The notes below the pieces were generated by a model, which was not told the DNA's origin, searched no databases, and saw only the letters and a list, made by a program, of their open reading frames with translations. Position numbers and translations under genes: made by a program. A DNA stretch of 64,000 nt from NCBI GenBank assembly GCA_013397115.1, contig VWZW01006253.1:967987-1031986 (forward strand). The letters run 5' to 3'. This document shows positions 1 to 12,603 of this stretch, piece after piece; within the stretch, counting starts at the first letter, position 1, and each line of letters starts with the position of its first letter. Source of the DNA: Edolisoma coerulescens. Lineage: Eukaryota > Chordata > Aves > Passeriformes > Campephagidae.

Positions 1-45
1 CCCCCCAAAAAACCCACAAAAAAATGCCCCAAAAAACCCCAAACG
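1..45. repeat. A/C-rich low-complexity tract
   Basis: The window opens with alternating C-runs and A-runs: C6, A6, C3, an A-rich spacer, C4, A6, C4. The minus strand therefore reads as four G-runs separated by T-rich loops. It is the complement of the T/G-rich tracts seen elsewhere in the window. It is a simple-sequence tract with no coding content. Confidence 0.8.
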
Positions 46-3000
46 AACATAAATTATTTTTAGTTAAGCTGTTTTTAAGAAAGATACTGTGAGTTGGACT
101 CTGTCAAAGCAATTGTAGGGAAGTACTGAGGTGGATGGCACATAGGTGTAATTGAAGGGTCAGAAATATTGTCTGCATAAGCAAAATGAGAGGTTATTTA
201 GTATCTGCATGTCTGATGCAAAAGGATCTGATAAGAAGTAATTCTGCTAGGTCGAGTGGAAAATTATTAGAGATAAGCCTCAGCTGGCAGAACAGGAAGA
301 AAGGGATTTTTTGAGGCTTTATGGAAGATGACGGGACTTGTTCATTGACTCAATAAAGACAGGGGAAGAGAAAGAAAGAAATCAAGCATGACCCCTAGTC
401 TACAGGACTGATAAAATGGAACATACTGGCATGCTGGAAGAAGGAGAAAGGAAAGTATTCAGTGTTTTAAGAGAAAATGTATAAACATACTGTTGGCTGT
501 CAGAGGCATTGCTAAGTTAAACTTGAACAGCTCTCTGCTGTAATTGAACTGTAAAAGTCAAGTATGACAGATCTCATGCATATTTTGTGGCAAGGGGTGC
601 ATCTGCTTTCATGTGGCTTGTAATCTGATTTCATGTGAAATCGAAAGCTCTGCTTCCTCAGAGTGAACAAAATTTTAAATATGAACAAAATCTTACTCAG
701 TCTTGTCTTATGTTACTTTGCTGGCCTTGTTTGCTCCCATCTTTCAGATTCCTCAATGAAGGTTAATAGCATAATTCAAAATACTTGGGTTTGTTTGCTT
801 GCCTGGGTGTATGACAATAGTGACAAAAAGGACTTCAATTGAAATGTAATTGGGACACTTCGTTAGTGAGTTCAGGCCCTTCTAGTACAGGGAACTGCAG
901 GCATACTCCTTTTCTCTAGTGGTTAATTAGTAAGCTAAGGCATGTGTGGAATTCATAGGAAAAAATTAAACATAAAATAAACTCTAGACTGTAAGGATCA
1001 CTGTGAAAATAACAACTTGGGAGCCTCTGATTTCCTTAGATATATAGAAATTCTTCAAAAGGTTATTTGAGAAGTTCAGTCGATGCAGGGTTCAAGTCAC
1101 AAGAAGAATTGTTTCTCTAAAACACAAAGATCAAAAAAATCCTTGTTTTTCCTGCCTGTATGGAAAAGGCAGAAATTAAAGTGTTGCAGACAAAGTCAAT
1201 GGATATTTCTTTCCTCATGGAGGGGAACTGAATAGTGCAAAGTATGTTATGTGATACTCACATTAATTTTTCAAGACATCCTTGTAACAGAGTGTTGAAT
1301 CAGTTTGAATGATGATGTGCAAATGTCGTAAACAATTGCACAGACACCCTTGGAACAGTGAAGGCAGGATATAGCTACTCTGAAGGTTTTAGGGTGCTTC
1401 TACTTGATATAGATTGTTTTTGCTTTTTAATAACAAAAGGCTGCAGATGGAGACAATTAGCTAAAAACACAGGTAACATAAATAAAATATAATTTATATG
1501 TTCTCTATTAGTTGTATGATCACCTCTCTTTCTTCTATACATGAACAAATAACCTAGAAACATTTTAAATTTTAGAGTTAAAATTTTGAAGAATTTATTT
1601 AATATATGTAGTAAGTGATAAATAAAAAGACGACATGTTTCTCAGTTCTGTAATATTTAACTGATCTTTAAGTACTTTTCTGCTGAAAATTCCATGTCAC
1701 TTTGCCTAATTCCATTTAATAAATGAATATGAACTGCAAAATTAATTACTGTAAAATGAATATGGAAAAGTCAGAACAAAATTAGCTTTGAAATAAAATA
1801 ATCACTTCATAGGGATAATTAAGGCTGATCCTTTCCCCCCCGTATTCTTAATATTTTCATGAAACAGCAGGGTTTCTGCCTCTCTGTACTTCTGGGCTTT
1901 AATTTTTAAAATATTTTTTAAAAAATTGTTTTTAAAGAGTTAGGTTTCCAGCTGCATTGAAACCTCGTAGGGTTTGAGAGTCTAATTCTTTTCAGCTCCT
2001 TTGTAAGTCCAAACCTTTTCTCTTGAGAGGTGTTTAATTTCAGGAGTAGACAAAGTTGTTTAACCTGGATAGCAGCAACTTCTTTGAACCAGATCTATAG
2101 GCAGGAAAGCCACTTGTCAAAGTAAGACTGTCAAATGCAAATACAGTATTAAAACCAGTGTTTGGTCTTCCTGTTGCTGGAGGCATTAGGCAGACAAAAA
2201 TCATTACAAGGTACACTAGCCAGCATACTCTGTGAAACACCTTAGGGTGTTTGGTCCCTATGAATGGGAGAGGGAGCGTGATAGATGTACAGGAAGCACT
2301 TGAAACAGCAGGAAAATGGTCCAATTATTCCCCTCCCCCTCCCTTGTTTTTATTTTTATGACAGCTTCCTGGGAGCTAAAGTTAGGAGGAGTATTCCGTG
2401 TTATCTTGGGTGCTTTTTTTCTTGCTTTTAAGCCATGCAATTGGCATTCACATGTTACTAAAATAATCAGTAAATGCTCAGAGGTAATTTCAACCAGCTA
2501 AGTACTTAGTTACGCCTTGTAACTATCTTGACTTGTAACCATAATATTTTAAAGTGCTTAAACCTTCATTTCTCCCTTTCTCTGAAGTCTCTTAAGGCTG
2601 AAATATTATCTGAGGTCACAGTACATGCTCAGTGTCTTTCACTGCCTTGATTTGGTGTTTCAGATACTAGCAAAGTCTTTACATTAAAAAGCTAAGGATG
2701 GGAAGCAGTTGAATAGTATTAATTCCAAGGAAACATGCAACAAGATAAATACTCCAGGGGAATGCACTAGCAGCAACTAGTGAAGCCAATTTTCTCTGCT
2801 AGTCTGGGAAATTATTAGCATGCCAACCTAGTGTTGGACTTGGAAGTTTGGAGGGGAGTTGCTTGGTTGGCAATACGGTGAGGAGAACTTTGGGTAAGAG
2901 AACACCAAAATAAGGTTAAGTGTGTGTAAACTGAGATATCAGATATCCTGAACCTCCTCCAGTATGCTTGTAGAAACTGGGAGGACATAGGAACATCTGG

Positions 3001-3805
3001 GAAGTTAAGACTTGGGAAGATTTCTGTCTGTTTCTGCTCAGACAACCATGCATGCATGCACGCTATGTTTTGTGAAACATGCTGGAAAGAAAATGCAAAG
3101 TACCTTCGCAAGGTCTGAGTGGCCCCTGTTGTTTTCATCATTATACAGTTCAAAGAGGGAGTACAATATTCAGGACAGTTTGACTTCAGTGGGTCTCTGG
3201 AAATAAGGAAGAGCCACCAGGAAAGCTCAGAGAAACTGATGCTAGTTTTGAAGCCAGTATGGTTAAATTATTGGCTTCAGTCTCCATGGCACTTCAAAAC
3301 TATGCAATGTGATATTTTTTAACCCAGTAGAATATAGTTCCGTGCTACAGACCACTGCAGTGAGCAGCAGCTGAGGGTATGCAGAATGCCATGGAATGAA
3401 CCAGCTGAAGTTACCTCATGAACCATTACCAGCGGAAATTTTTCAGAGTATTTTCCCACCTACTACAGCGTTTCAAACTTTAGTTCTGTAACATTTTTCA
3501 GTCTCTGAGCCTCTCCTTTTCTACCAGCTGATAATTCTAAAATACACCCCTGAATCTGAAAGACAGATTGGAGTGTTTGCTTTGTATACTTCTAACTTAA
3601 TTAAATGTTATTGGGTTGTCACAGAAAACCTTGTTTAATTTTAGTGGAAACTAATGAAATCCTCATGAGCTTTCATACACTTTGCTGAATATGCAAAGCT
3701 GGCAGCTAGCAAAATTCCTCTAAGTTTTCAGACAGTTAAGTAATTTGAAGAAGCAATACCCTTGCAATATAGTTTTAGTTTAAAAGGAGCAAATGAAAAT
3801 TGCTA
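46..3805. other. AT-rich noncoding DNA, no gene recognised
   Basis: Stop codons are frequent in all frames and the few short reading frames (up to about 110 codons) resemble no family I know. I see no tRNA, no CpG-rich segment and no recognisable transposon. A short palindrome lies at 627-642, with arms GATTTCA and TGAAATC. The stretch is consistent with vertebrate intron or intergenic sequence. Confidence 0.6.
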
Positions 3806-4830
3806 TGTAGAATCATGGAATGATAGAGTGGTTTGGATTGAAAGGGACCTTATACATCATTTAGTTCCAATCCTCCTGCTGTGGAGAGGGATGCCACTCA
3901 CTAGATCAGGTTGCTCAGGGCCCCATCCAGCCTGGCCTTGAACATTCCAGGGTTGGGACATCCAAAACCTCTCTGGGCAACCTGCTCTAACACCTCACTG
4001 CTCTCTGAGTAAAGAATTTCTTCATAACGTTTAATCAAAAACTTCCCTCTTTCAGTTTAAAGCCGTTGCCCCTTGCCTTGTCCATATAAAAAGTTCTTCT
4101 CCCTCCTTTTTATAAGTCCTTTTTTATGGTACTGGTATTGTGGCCTTTTTTAGGCCACAATAAGGTCTCCCTGGAGCCTTCTCTTCTCCATGCTGAACAA
4201 CTCCAACTCTCTCAACCTGTCTTTGTAGGAGAGATATTCCACTATCATCTTTGTGGCCTCCTCTGGACCTGCTCTACAGGTCCGTGTCTTTCTTATGCTG
4301 AAGACTCCACATCTGGATGCAGCACTGCAGGTGAGGTCTCCAAGAGCAGAGTGCAGAATCAGCTCCCTCAGCCTGCCCCCACTGCTCTTGATGCAGCCCA
4401 GTGTGTGGTTGGCCTCCTGGATTGCGAGTGCACATTGCTGGCTCATGTCCAGCTTTTCATCCACAAGTCCTTCTCTGCAAGGCTGCTCTCAATGACTTCT
4501 TGTCCCAGCATCCACTCATGTCTCTCCTTGCCTGACCCAGGTGCAGCATGTTGCGCTTGGATTTCTTGAACTTCATGAGGTACTTGTAGGCCCCCTTGTC
4601 AAATTTGTCCAGGTTCCCCTGGATGGGATCATGTCCCTCTGTTGCGTCAGCTGCAGCACCAATCTTCATGTCATCTGCATATGCGCTGAGGTCTCGCTGC
4701 CTGTGTCATTGGTGGAGACATTGAAGAGCACTGGTCCCAAGACAGAGCCCTGAGGGATGCCGCACATGACTGGCCTCCACTTAGGCATAGAGCCATTGAC
4801 CTCAACGCTTTGTCTGTGTCCAGAGAGTGT
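3806..4830 (-). mobile_element. CR1 LINE, 5'-truncated, 3' end present
   Basis: This is a chicken-repeat-1 type non-LTR retrotransposon on the minus strand. On the plus strand it starts with three degenerate octamers (3,806-3,829) matching CATAGAAT, the reverse complement of the CR1 3' tail. The hallmark CR1 text follows (gtttggattgaaagggacctt, then the block ending ggccttgaacattcc). From about 4,100 to 4,830 the minus strand encodes remnants of the C-terminal half of the CR1 ORF2 reverse transcriptase. Only about 1 kb of a roughly 4.5 kb element is left, the usual outcome of incomplete target-primed reverse transcription. The octamer decay and frameshifts show it is old and inactive. The 5' boundary near 4,830 is approximate, judged from where CR1-like sequence fades. 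Confidence 0.93.
4150..4669 (-). pseudogene. decayed CR1 ORF2 reverse-transcriptase C-terminus
   Basis: Two overlapping minus-strand frames together cover the C-terminal region of CR1 ORF2. The upstream part (4,669 down to 4,457) contains KIGAAADATEG and YLMKFKKSKRNMLHLG, matching the CR1 segment after the RT catalytic domain. The downstream part (4,464 to 4,150) contains MDEKLDMSQQCALAIQEANH, then EATKMIVEYLSYKDRLRELE and FSMEKRRLQGDLI, all in the family order. The frame changes between them, and a patch in the middle no longer matches, so small indels have broken the gene. The catalytic YADD region lies upstream of what survives, so no enzyme can be made. The plus-strand open frame over the same bases is an antisense shadow. 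Confidence 0.9.
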
Positions 4831-4923
4831 TCAGGGTGAACTTACCTGGTTTGATTGAGTCCTTGCAGTGTACAAGCAAGTCATGAATGCCCTTTTGGAG
4901 CTCTTAAATGTGTTTCAAGCTAT
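4831..4923. other. unassigned sequence beside CR1
   Basis: A short stretch between the fading 5' end of the CR1 copy and a poly-T tract. It may include a few dozen more CR1 bases too diverged for me to recognise. Confidence 0.4.
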
Positions 4924-4958
4924 GTTTGGTTTTTTGGGGTTGTTTTTTTTTTTTTTTT
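4924..4958. repeat. T/G-rich tract with T16 run
   Basis: Low-complexity sequence made of T-runs split by GG and GGGG, ending in sixteen consecutive T (4,943-4,958). The same composition recurs at 12,478, 15,733, 18,300 and 36,498. Confidence 0.8.
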
Positions 4959-5580
4959 AAATGTAATAGCTTTTATATGGGGGTTAAGATATGAAGTAAA
5001 TGTTACATGTTTATGTAACAGTGACAGAAACTAAGAATTTTCATAATTTCTGACATGTCATGACACCTGTATTGTTCTTAGTACTTTCTGTAGAAACTAT
5101 GACCCTGAAAAGAAGAATTTTTTGATCTGTGGACTCAGATATAGGTCATACCAAACTGCTTGTTGAACCTGGGGATTAAATTTCAGACTTGCTCTGGTAC
5201 TCACTTGGTTTGGGAATCCTGCAACAACCTCATAATTCCCAGTGTGTCTTTGTTCCAAATGGGATACACTGGGAAAAATGAGTGGTTGGCTGAGCTTTTT
5301 TTAGTTTGGCATGTTAGCCAATGGGGACAAAACATTTTGTGCACAGAATACTCTGTGGGTGTAATAAGGCACTTATCCTTCAGATTTTGTATACATAGCA
5401 AGCCTGAGGGTTTTAAGAAAGGTCATAAATTTTCTGTTGTTTTTAGCGTAACAAGTTTGTTCTCAAAAAACCTCACCTCTTATCTCTCACCCTCCGCAAA
5501 ACCCCAAACCTGTCAAAACGACCAACTTCACACCTAGAAAACGGAGTAATGAAGTTATTTGCACTCATTCGTTCTACTGC

Positions 5581-5596
5581 CCACAAGATGGCAGTG
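5581..5596 (+). promoter_or_regulatory. CTCF-type binding motif
   Basis: The sequence CCACAAGATGGCAGTG fits the vertebrate CTCF core (CCAC-N-AG-R-K-GGC-R-S-Y), with A at the variable fifth position. CTCF is a zinc-finger protein that anchors chromatin loops and insulators, and its motif is strongly conserved in birds. Only the motif is seen. Occupancy, and any partner site facing it, cannot be judged from sequence. No promoter or gene lies close by. Confidence 0.45.
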
Positions 5597-8500
5597 CAAT
5601 ACTACAATAAGATGCTAAATACGCTTTTTCCTGTGTGTGGCAGAGCGATAAAAATGTATGTTGAAGCTGTTGCAGATAAGATTAGCATATGTAATTTGGA
5701 ATGATAATATACGAAATAAAAGCTTAAAGATATCAAATAAATAATGATCAATAAATGCTGATTTCACATGTGTACTGCAGAACCAATGGCACTGAATTTG
5801 ACTTTCATTGAATTAACCACAAAAATTGTAAATGGTGACATTTCACTGGTAAAGGTCAATAGATGGCTGTAAAGCTAAGATATCATATATAAATAAACAA
5901 AAACTTGGGATAAATTCGTGTCCCAGTATAATCAATATGCAAATAGCAACTGATTTCCACAGTGAGGAATTTGAGTCTTGATTATTTTAATTTTAGCATA
6001 GATTTTATGCAATATTGCACAAATGTCATCAAGCTCTGAATGCCAATCTATAAACAAAGTAAAGAGTCCTGTGTTACTTACACACTGCTGTAAGCCTCTG
6101 TTAACTTACTTCAAGTATTTGCAGGCATGAGACCTACAGCATAGCATAAAAGCTTAAAGATATACACTTCTTCAAAATAAGCTATAAAATTTTGCTGCCA
6201 GATTTTAAAGTTAAATAATATTGTAGTATAGTATATGTTAGACATGTAGAAACATGTAAGTAGTCAAAATAATTAGTACCGGAACATGCCTGTTGTAAAA
6301 TTCATAGGCAAAAATGCTTTGTCTGCAGAGGCAATTCTGAAGCTGTTACAACTTCTGTGAGCCAAGATTGTATTGGCATAAAGAACAATTTTTCATTACT
6401 GTTTATTGTTTTATCAGTTGTGCTTAATGACTGATGTACATATTCAAATCCATGTTAAATTGTTGTAACACAAAAGTTTATTATGCAGTAAGAATAAAAT
6501 TCTAACATAGATTCTAACAAAGCATGTATTTTGATAGCAATACATGTGTTTTCTGTGGCAGTGTTCCAGAAGAGAAAATGAAAACTGTTTCAGGTTATTT
6601 CTGTGCATAAAATCTGGCAATTTTGCCTGTTAAGTGATGATATTACAAATTTTCCTTTAACTGTAGCTTAGTTTCTGTGACATTATTTTGGATGTCCTTA
6701 TACATGTAAACATTCCTTCTTTATGCTTGCTGCTTTTCCATTTCAAGCTAGCAGGGTGGGAGACCTGCTGAGACTCCTGAATCATACCCCTGAGACTGGA
6801 GGAACTCATCTGTTACGAGATTGAAATTCTCTCTGAAAAATGATTTTATTAACGTTTTCAGACTGGTTTAAGTGTTAGGATTAGGGTTGATATGAATGAA
6901 AAGAGCTAAAAGGGCTAAAGATAAGGGGGAAAAAAAACCCCTTTTCAGATAGTGATGTGACTCCTAGAACCTGGAAGTTTTGAAAATCAGTATTGCAATG
7001 ATGAATAATAGGGATGCCTCTAAGTATTTTCAAGTATCTCAGTCTTGATTAAAAAGACCTTAAATCTGTCCTTCTTCAATTGGTCTTGAAAAAATGCAAT
7101 TAAATTTTTTCCCCTTGGAGGAGTTGAATTGATATTTGCTGCCTGTGGAAACTATCCCTGGTCCTGTTGTTGGGTAAAGTAAATCAATATTTGTTTTTAT
7201 AATTTGAAACTCTCACTCTGTGATGCCTAATTATTATTTGTGCAAGGAAGTGTTAAATATCAACCATCTTAAGATATTATTTTCTCTACTGAAAATCTGT
7301 AGTACAGGTCAACTGTTTTAGGTGTGCTGAAAGTAGAGTAGTTACAGGATAAGTACCTGCCATTTTTTCTGCAGCATGTCTTGTCCTGGGGAATCGTTAC
7401 AATTAGATATAATTGCACCAATATCTGAAACAGGTAATTCATGCTTCAGTTGTCTACAGTGGTGGTTTTCTGATGAGAAAATAACTGAGAGAATCTGAAT
7501 GTTCTTGAGAAGTCCCACCCATACAGTGGGGAAGGAAACACTGGAGTAATTGGCCTTTAGAGCTGCTTTTCAATCATTGAACTACACTGTTAACAGCTGC
7601 TTTTGTTTTCCCTCTGGATCATTTTCAATCAGTCAATTTTTGTCAGGAAACACAGTTTATGGGTCATCTTTTAGTCTTTAGTCAATGAATCATTTCCCAG
7701 TTCAGTGTGTTGTCCTAGTTTCCTGGGCTTTTGACTGTTTTTATTATATTGATGTAGGCAGATGTGTGGCTGGTGCCCCCAAACAGCAACACTCCCAAAA
7801 GCAAAAGAGAGCCTTTGTAGCCCTTTCAGTTTTAGAAAATTCTTTGTGCTACTTATTTAAGTACCTCTGAGAAACAATTCTGAGTGGCTTTGCAGCATGG
7901 TTAAGTTTTACTTATTTTTCTATTACTAACATTCATTTCTTAATACTTATTTAGAGGGTTGATTTTCAAAATTATTATATATTTTGAATGTGTGGTAAAT
8001 ATCACTCAACTTTGTTTTCTCGGCTGGCTCCAGGTAACATACTGAACTTGGTAAGACATGAAGGGCATGGTGAAAAAAAAAATGGTTCTAACTGCCATAA
8101 TCAGAGACACAGAAACAAAATTTAACTCTTCATTATGGATTCTATGATATTTGATGTCTCTTCCAGCTTGTGGAGCTATGTGATTAATTTCTGAATTTGA
8201 AAGTTTGTTTAAAACCACATCTTTCCTCAATGTTTTGGCATTAAAGCTTGAAATGATGAATTGTAGATGTTTTAAGAACCTAACAATAAAAATGGTGCTC
8301 CTGATCTTTAGATGAATTTTTGGATCTGAGCCACGAGGTTATGAATGCTTGAGATTCATGATGATACACTGGGGCTTTTAGGTTGGTTACATATATGTTC
8401 TCTACAGACAGGTTTGCAATGCTGCATTGCATGTGGAGGTGTACAGATGTGCTTAACATAACCCCATGGCAAGAAGTGGAAAATGAAGTGTCAAGGTGCT

Positions 8501-11354
8501 TATAAGTTTTTAGAAGAATTTATTTTCCAAATCATTGCCTTCCTATTGATGCTGACCAGTGGCAGCACACTCTTGTGTATACGCCTTAATTTTGTCAGAA
8601 TTGCATGATAGAGTGAAAAGCAAGAGTGCTTGCTTTGGTCATGCTGCACATTCAAAACATTGTGTCCAGTGCCCATTTTAGGTGCTTCTGTCATCATATT
8701 CTTGGTAGCCTCTGTTGTCTCTGGGTTGCTATACTAGTTCATCCTGGCATCAGTTCATCATCAAAAAGAGGAGTTATGTAGAGGAATCGGCAATATTCTG
8801 AGAGTTAAAGACTCCTGGAAGAACATGAGAGCTTTGAGAGTCTTCGTAGTCCTGCTCTTCATTCATCTTCAAGTCTCTGGTTATTACAGAGCCAAGGCAG
8901 TGGGACTTATAAGAAAGTTCTGTGTTTGCGGACAAGTGCTTCATTCTCTTCTCCTAAATAGGATTAGGATTCCGAAGGGGATTGGGGCTGTTGCATTAGG
9001 CAGGGAGAACATGGCTGCCACTTACTTATTATACCTCTTAGTAAAAATTTTACAAGGCAAAAATGTAATGCTGACTGGGTAATGAGACAGTCCTTGCTTG
9101 AAATTGTCTTTATTGTGTTTTTTCTAAGCAACGAAGAAAATAAGTGTCAAGATGCTACATGCTTTAACTGGCATATTCTTCCTTATTGTGAGATATGATG
9201 AAGGCATCCCAGATGACAAAAAGGAAACAAAACAATATTTTCTGTTGATTTTTAGCAAACTTTTATCCTTTCTGCAAAATTTCACTTTTTAATATGATGA
9301 GAAATAAAGCTTATTGATTGGACATTTCTAAAAGGGAGGAAGAAAGCATGGAGGCTTTATGCAGATATAAATGTTGTTAGAGAGTAGACTTAATGGAAAG
9401 AAATGTCTTATTTAGAGTATGAAACTCTTCTAAGTTAATGTCCATAAAGTTTAAATTAGTTCAGACTTTTCTTATTAGAATAAATGTTTCCTTTTAAAAA
9501 GCATGATAATCATAATCAAGACTAAATTTGTTCTGTTATTTATTTTCTAAATGATTGTACATGTTTAGCAGACTTTTGATTTAAATCCCTAGGGATATAT
9601 TGGAGACAGATGTTTAGATGACCTAATGTTTAAAGTAAAGTTATATTTGGACACTCAATTAAATTTTCCTTAAAATCTTTCCTTATATGTTAGATTGTGG
9701 AGCAGTGCAGAAAGTATTGAAAGATTTATGTTGAAAAGGTACTGCTTTATTTTTAAAGTAAGTTATTAGAGTTCAGTAGATTTTATTTCGGGCAACTGTC
9801 AAAAGCAGAAAATGTTTGCTTATAAAACGGTATGTTTACAAATGAAAATATTGTGTCTTGTTGCAGAGCTAAATGGGAAACAGATTTCGAAACCAAATTT
9901 ACCAGGCCATTTATAGCTGCCCCCAAAACTTGGTAAAGACTCTGGTAGGCCTTAAAATGCAGCATCAGTTGAAGACTGCATAATAGGATATAACAGCTGC
10001 AAGTGTTTTTACTACTTTCCGGTTTTGAACAAGTAATAGCTTGTCTCAAAATGCACCTAATGTCATAGTGTGGAGGACTATAAGTGCTGCATATGTGATA
10101 GTAAACAACATTTTGTAAAGTCTCAGTATTTCCTCATCATAATGATCAATATTAACCTATTGAGAAGGTATTGATTTACAGATGAAAACAATGAGTATCT
10201 TCAGTCTTTTGAAGTTTATGTATACTGGCTTTTTCTGTGTTTAGTTAAATAAGCAAGTTACAGAGTTGCTGAACTTCTGCCGTTTTAAACTGTAACTGAA
10301 ATATTGTACTGAGATATGCATTCTTGTTGCTGGCAGAATACTTTTCTTTGTGGGCTGATGCAAGTGTTACACTAAAACACTGCTCAGATGCTTAGCACTC
10401 AGCCTGCAAAATAACCTCTGGACAGATCTTGAGAACGTTTTTGTGGAATAGCATTTTTTATTATTTTCTGTCATTTGTGATTAGGAAGACTGATGTGGGC
10501 AGCAGAGCTGAAATGTATTTTATGCAGAGTGGACCTTGTTAAGTTTAGGCAGCACATGCAGCATTTTTCTGTAACCTCATTGAGGTTTGCTGCGTTAGAA
10601 CTGGAGTAGCCCTCTTCTGGGAAAAACTGATATTGCAGTATTTGGAGCCTCTTCTTTCAAGTGGGAGTGGGTGTTGGGTCAACAGTGGCATAAAAATCAT
10701 GTTTCACAAAGGGAATGAAAGGAGATCTCATCCTGTTCCTGAAAAAGGAGCTTTCATTCTGTCTTTTTTCTATGAGATAAATGTACATTAGTCATGGGCA
10801 GTAACTTTTGCACAACATGGATCTAATCAAAACCTGAGGAATGAATGTGTAGTACCACTGTAAGCAGAAATTATTTTGCTTTTCTTCCTGAATTAAGATT
10901 TGGGATATAGATTATAACTCTGGAAAATAAATGGAAAAGTATCTTCTTAAGACTCCCAAGAAGCAAAGAGTGGTCACAGATTTGGGACAGATAGCCCATA
11001 AACATCTTCTGAAAATGTCACTCATCAGTTGTTGGTGTGAAGATAAGGAGCAGTGTAGAATGAAATTCTGAAAGTTTTGCAGATAAAGGAGTTTTACAGT
11101 GTTGTGGTTAGATTGTCTACACGCAGATTTTCTAAGTTCAGAAATGTTCTTTAAAAATATTGAAAGAATATTGATCAGTTGATGCATTGCACTGTTAATT
11201 GGACTTGTCACTTGCTTAAGTCTTGCAGACCTAGAGTGAACACTTGGAACTGGGCCGAAGTAACTTGGGCAACAACTTTTATGCTTGTGTAGTATAATCT
11301 TACCTTTTTTTACATAATGGATTTTCCCTTTATTAATGTATTTTTTTTTTTCAG

Positions 11355-11406
11355 TGAATGGACAAAATAATGGCTTTCAATGAGTGGAACAAATAATGGC
11401 TTTCTG
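11355..11406. repeat. 26-bp degenerate tandem duplication, two units
   Basis: Units 11,355-11,380 and 11,381-11,406 both read TGA(A/G)TGGA(C/A) followed by an A-rich stretch and AATAATGGCTTTC, differing at a few positions. They follow directly after a T-run ending in CAG at 11,354. A simple local duplication followed by divergence explains them. Confidence 0.75.
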
Positions 11407-12477
11407 TTTAAATACTCATGATCTTCTCATGTAATATACTATCACTTACATGTACAACATCTGACTATTTTTTTTCCTTGGTTATGCATGAATCTCCTTA
11501 TGCTACTTGAGTATTTTCCCTAAAGACTTTAGTTGGTGTGCTGAGATTTGCAGGAGTGATTAGTCCTCTCTGGTGCCTCAAGAGAGACACCTGCAAAGAG
11601 AGTAGACAGTTTTATTGGGATGCTATGAAAGTTTTATGCAACTTGTAGAGAAACAGGGAAAAAAACTCTGGGAGCAAGGAGGACGAGATGGTTTTAACTT
11701 CCTTAATGTGCTTTTCTTATTATTATTTTTTATTTTCTCCTTTCCTGTAGTTCTTTGTAGAAGTAGCAGGGACCCTAAAGACTAAGTGCTGCTCTGTTAC
11801 TCAGACTTAGCTGTTTGCATTCGGTGTGCTGAATAAGGATAACATCCTTGAGAGAAAACCACTGCAGTCAAGTAGAGATGGTATCACAATCATTACCAGC
11901 TCTGTCCTAAACTGGGCTTTTTCTTTTCAGTCTAAATCTTGTTTACGTCTAAATCTTTGCTTCCTACATTTTAATTAATCTATAATTGCACCTAGAACCT
12001 TAATTGCAAAACCTGTGAAGAATTTAAAGACTTAGAGAGGAGCAATGTTCTATAAATTCCTTTTCAGCAATAGGGCTGAAACCTTATCTACTGCAACTGG
12101 ATTTAGGGACAGCTTGCCTTGTCTTTATTTTGACTACAAACTCTATTCTGGTTAAGAGATTGAACTCAGAGAGAGGAATAAATCACTGCGTTACATTTTG
12201 TATGATGATTGAACTGTTTGTAAAATTTGAACATACTTTGTATGTTTGCTAATTGTTTTGTAAACATTTCAATATTCAAGTCTGTAGTATAAATAGTTTT
12301 GACTATGGGCAAGATTTGGACTGCTTGCATTCTGTATAAGCAAAAGCTGGGTGCCTCTTGCTCACCGAACAATTCGGAACAGACCCAGGTGATTTGTGTC
12401 CAGGGAAAGAATTTGGGTCTGACTTGGCTTAGCCCAGGAAACCAAGAAACCAAGCAAATTCTCTCCTCCAAGAGTCT

Positions 12478-12603
12478 TTTGGTTTTTTTTTTATTTGGTG
12501 TTTTTGTGGTATTTTGCTAGTTTGTTTGACTTTTTGTTGTTGGTGGGAGGTTTTGTGTTTTTTTTTTTTTTTTTGCTTGTTTGTTTTTGGTTTTGTTTTG
12601 TTC
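12478..12603. repeat. T/G-rich low-complexity tract with T17 run
   Basis: About 125 bases of T-runs interrupted by G, GG and GGG, including seventeen consecutive T at 12,558-12,574. The apparent open frame through it, rich in Phe, Val, Leu and Gly, reflects composition rather than coding. Confidence 0.85.

Larger units (their letters stand above)
4959..12477. other. AT-rich noncoding DNA, no gene recognised
   Basis: About 7.5 kb without a supported gene. The longest open frame is about 125 codons (5,160-5,537) and shows no domain or family signature. The stretch contains a CTCF-type motif at 5,581, an 18-bp repeated word at 5,716 and 6,146, and a 26-bp tandem duplication at 11,355, listed separately. 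I see no transposon that I can name. Confidence 0.6.

Noticed and set aside
627..642. GATTTCA-tg-TGAAATC palindrome
   Set aside because: Seven-base arms are expected several times by chance in a window of this size.
1089..1103. tRNA-like T-loop word (gggttcaagtc)
   Set aside because: No A-box, no paired acceptor stem and no cloverleaf could be drawn around it.
4126..4569. 147-codon plus-strand open frame
   Set aside because: It is antisense to CR1 ORF2 remnants, where the minus strand matches the reverse transcriptase.
8250..8305. Possible C/D-box snoRNA (aatgatga ... ctga)
   Set aside because: Boxes are too close, there is no terminal stem and no guide complementarity that I can name.
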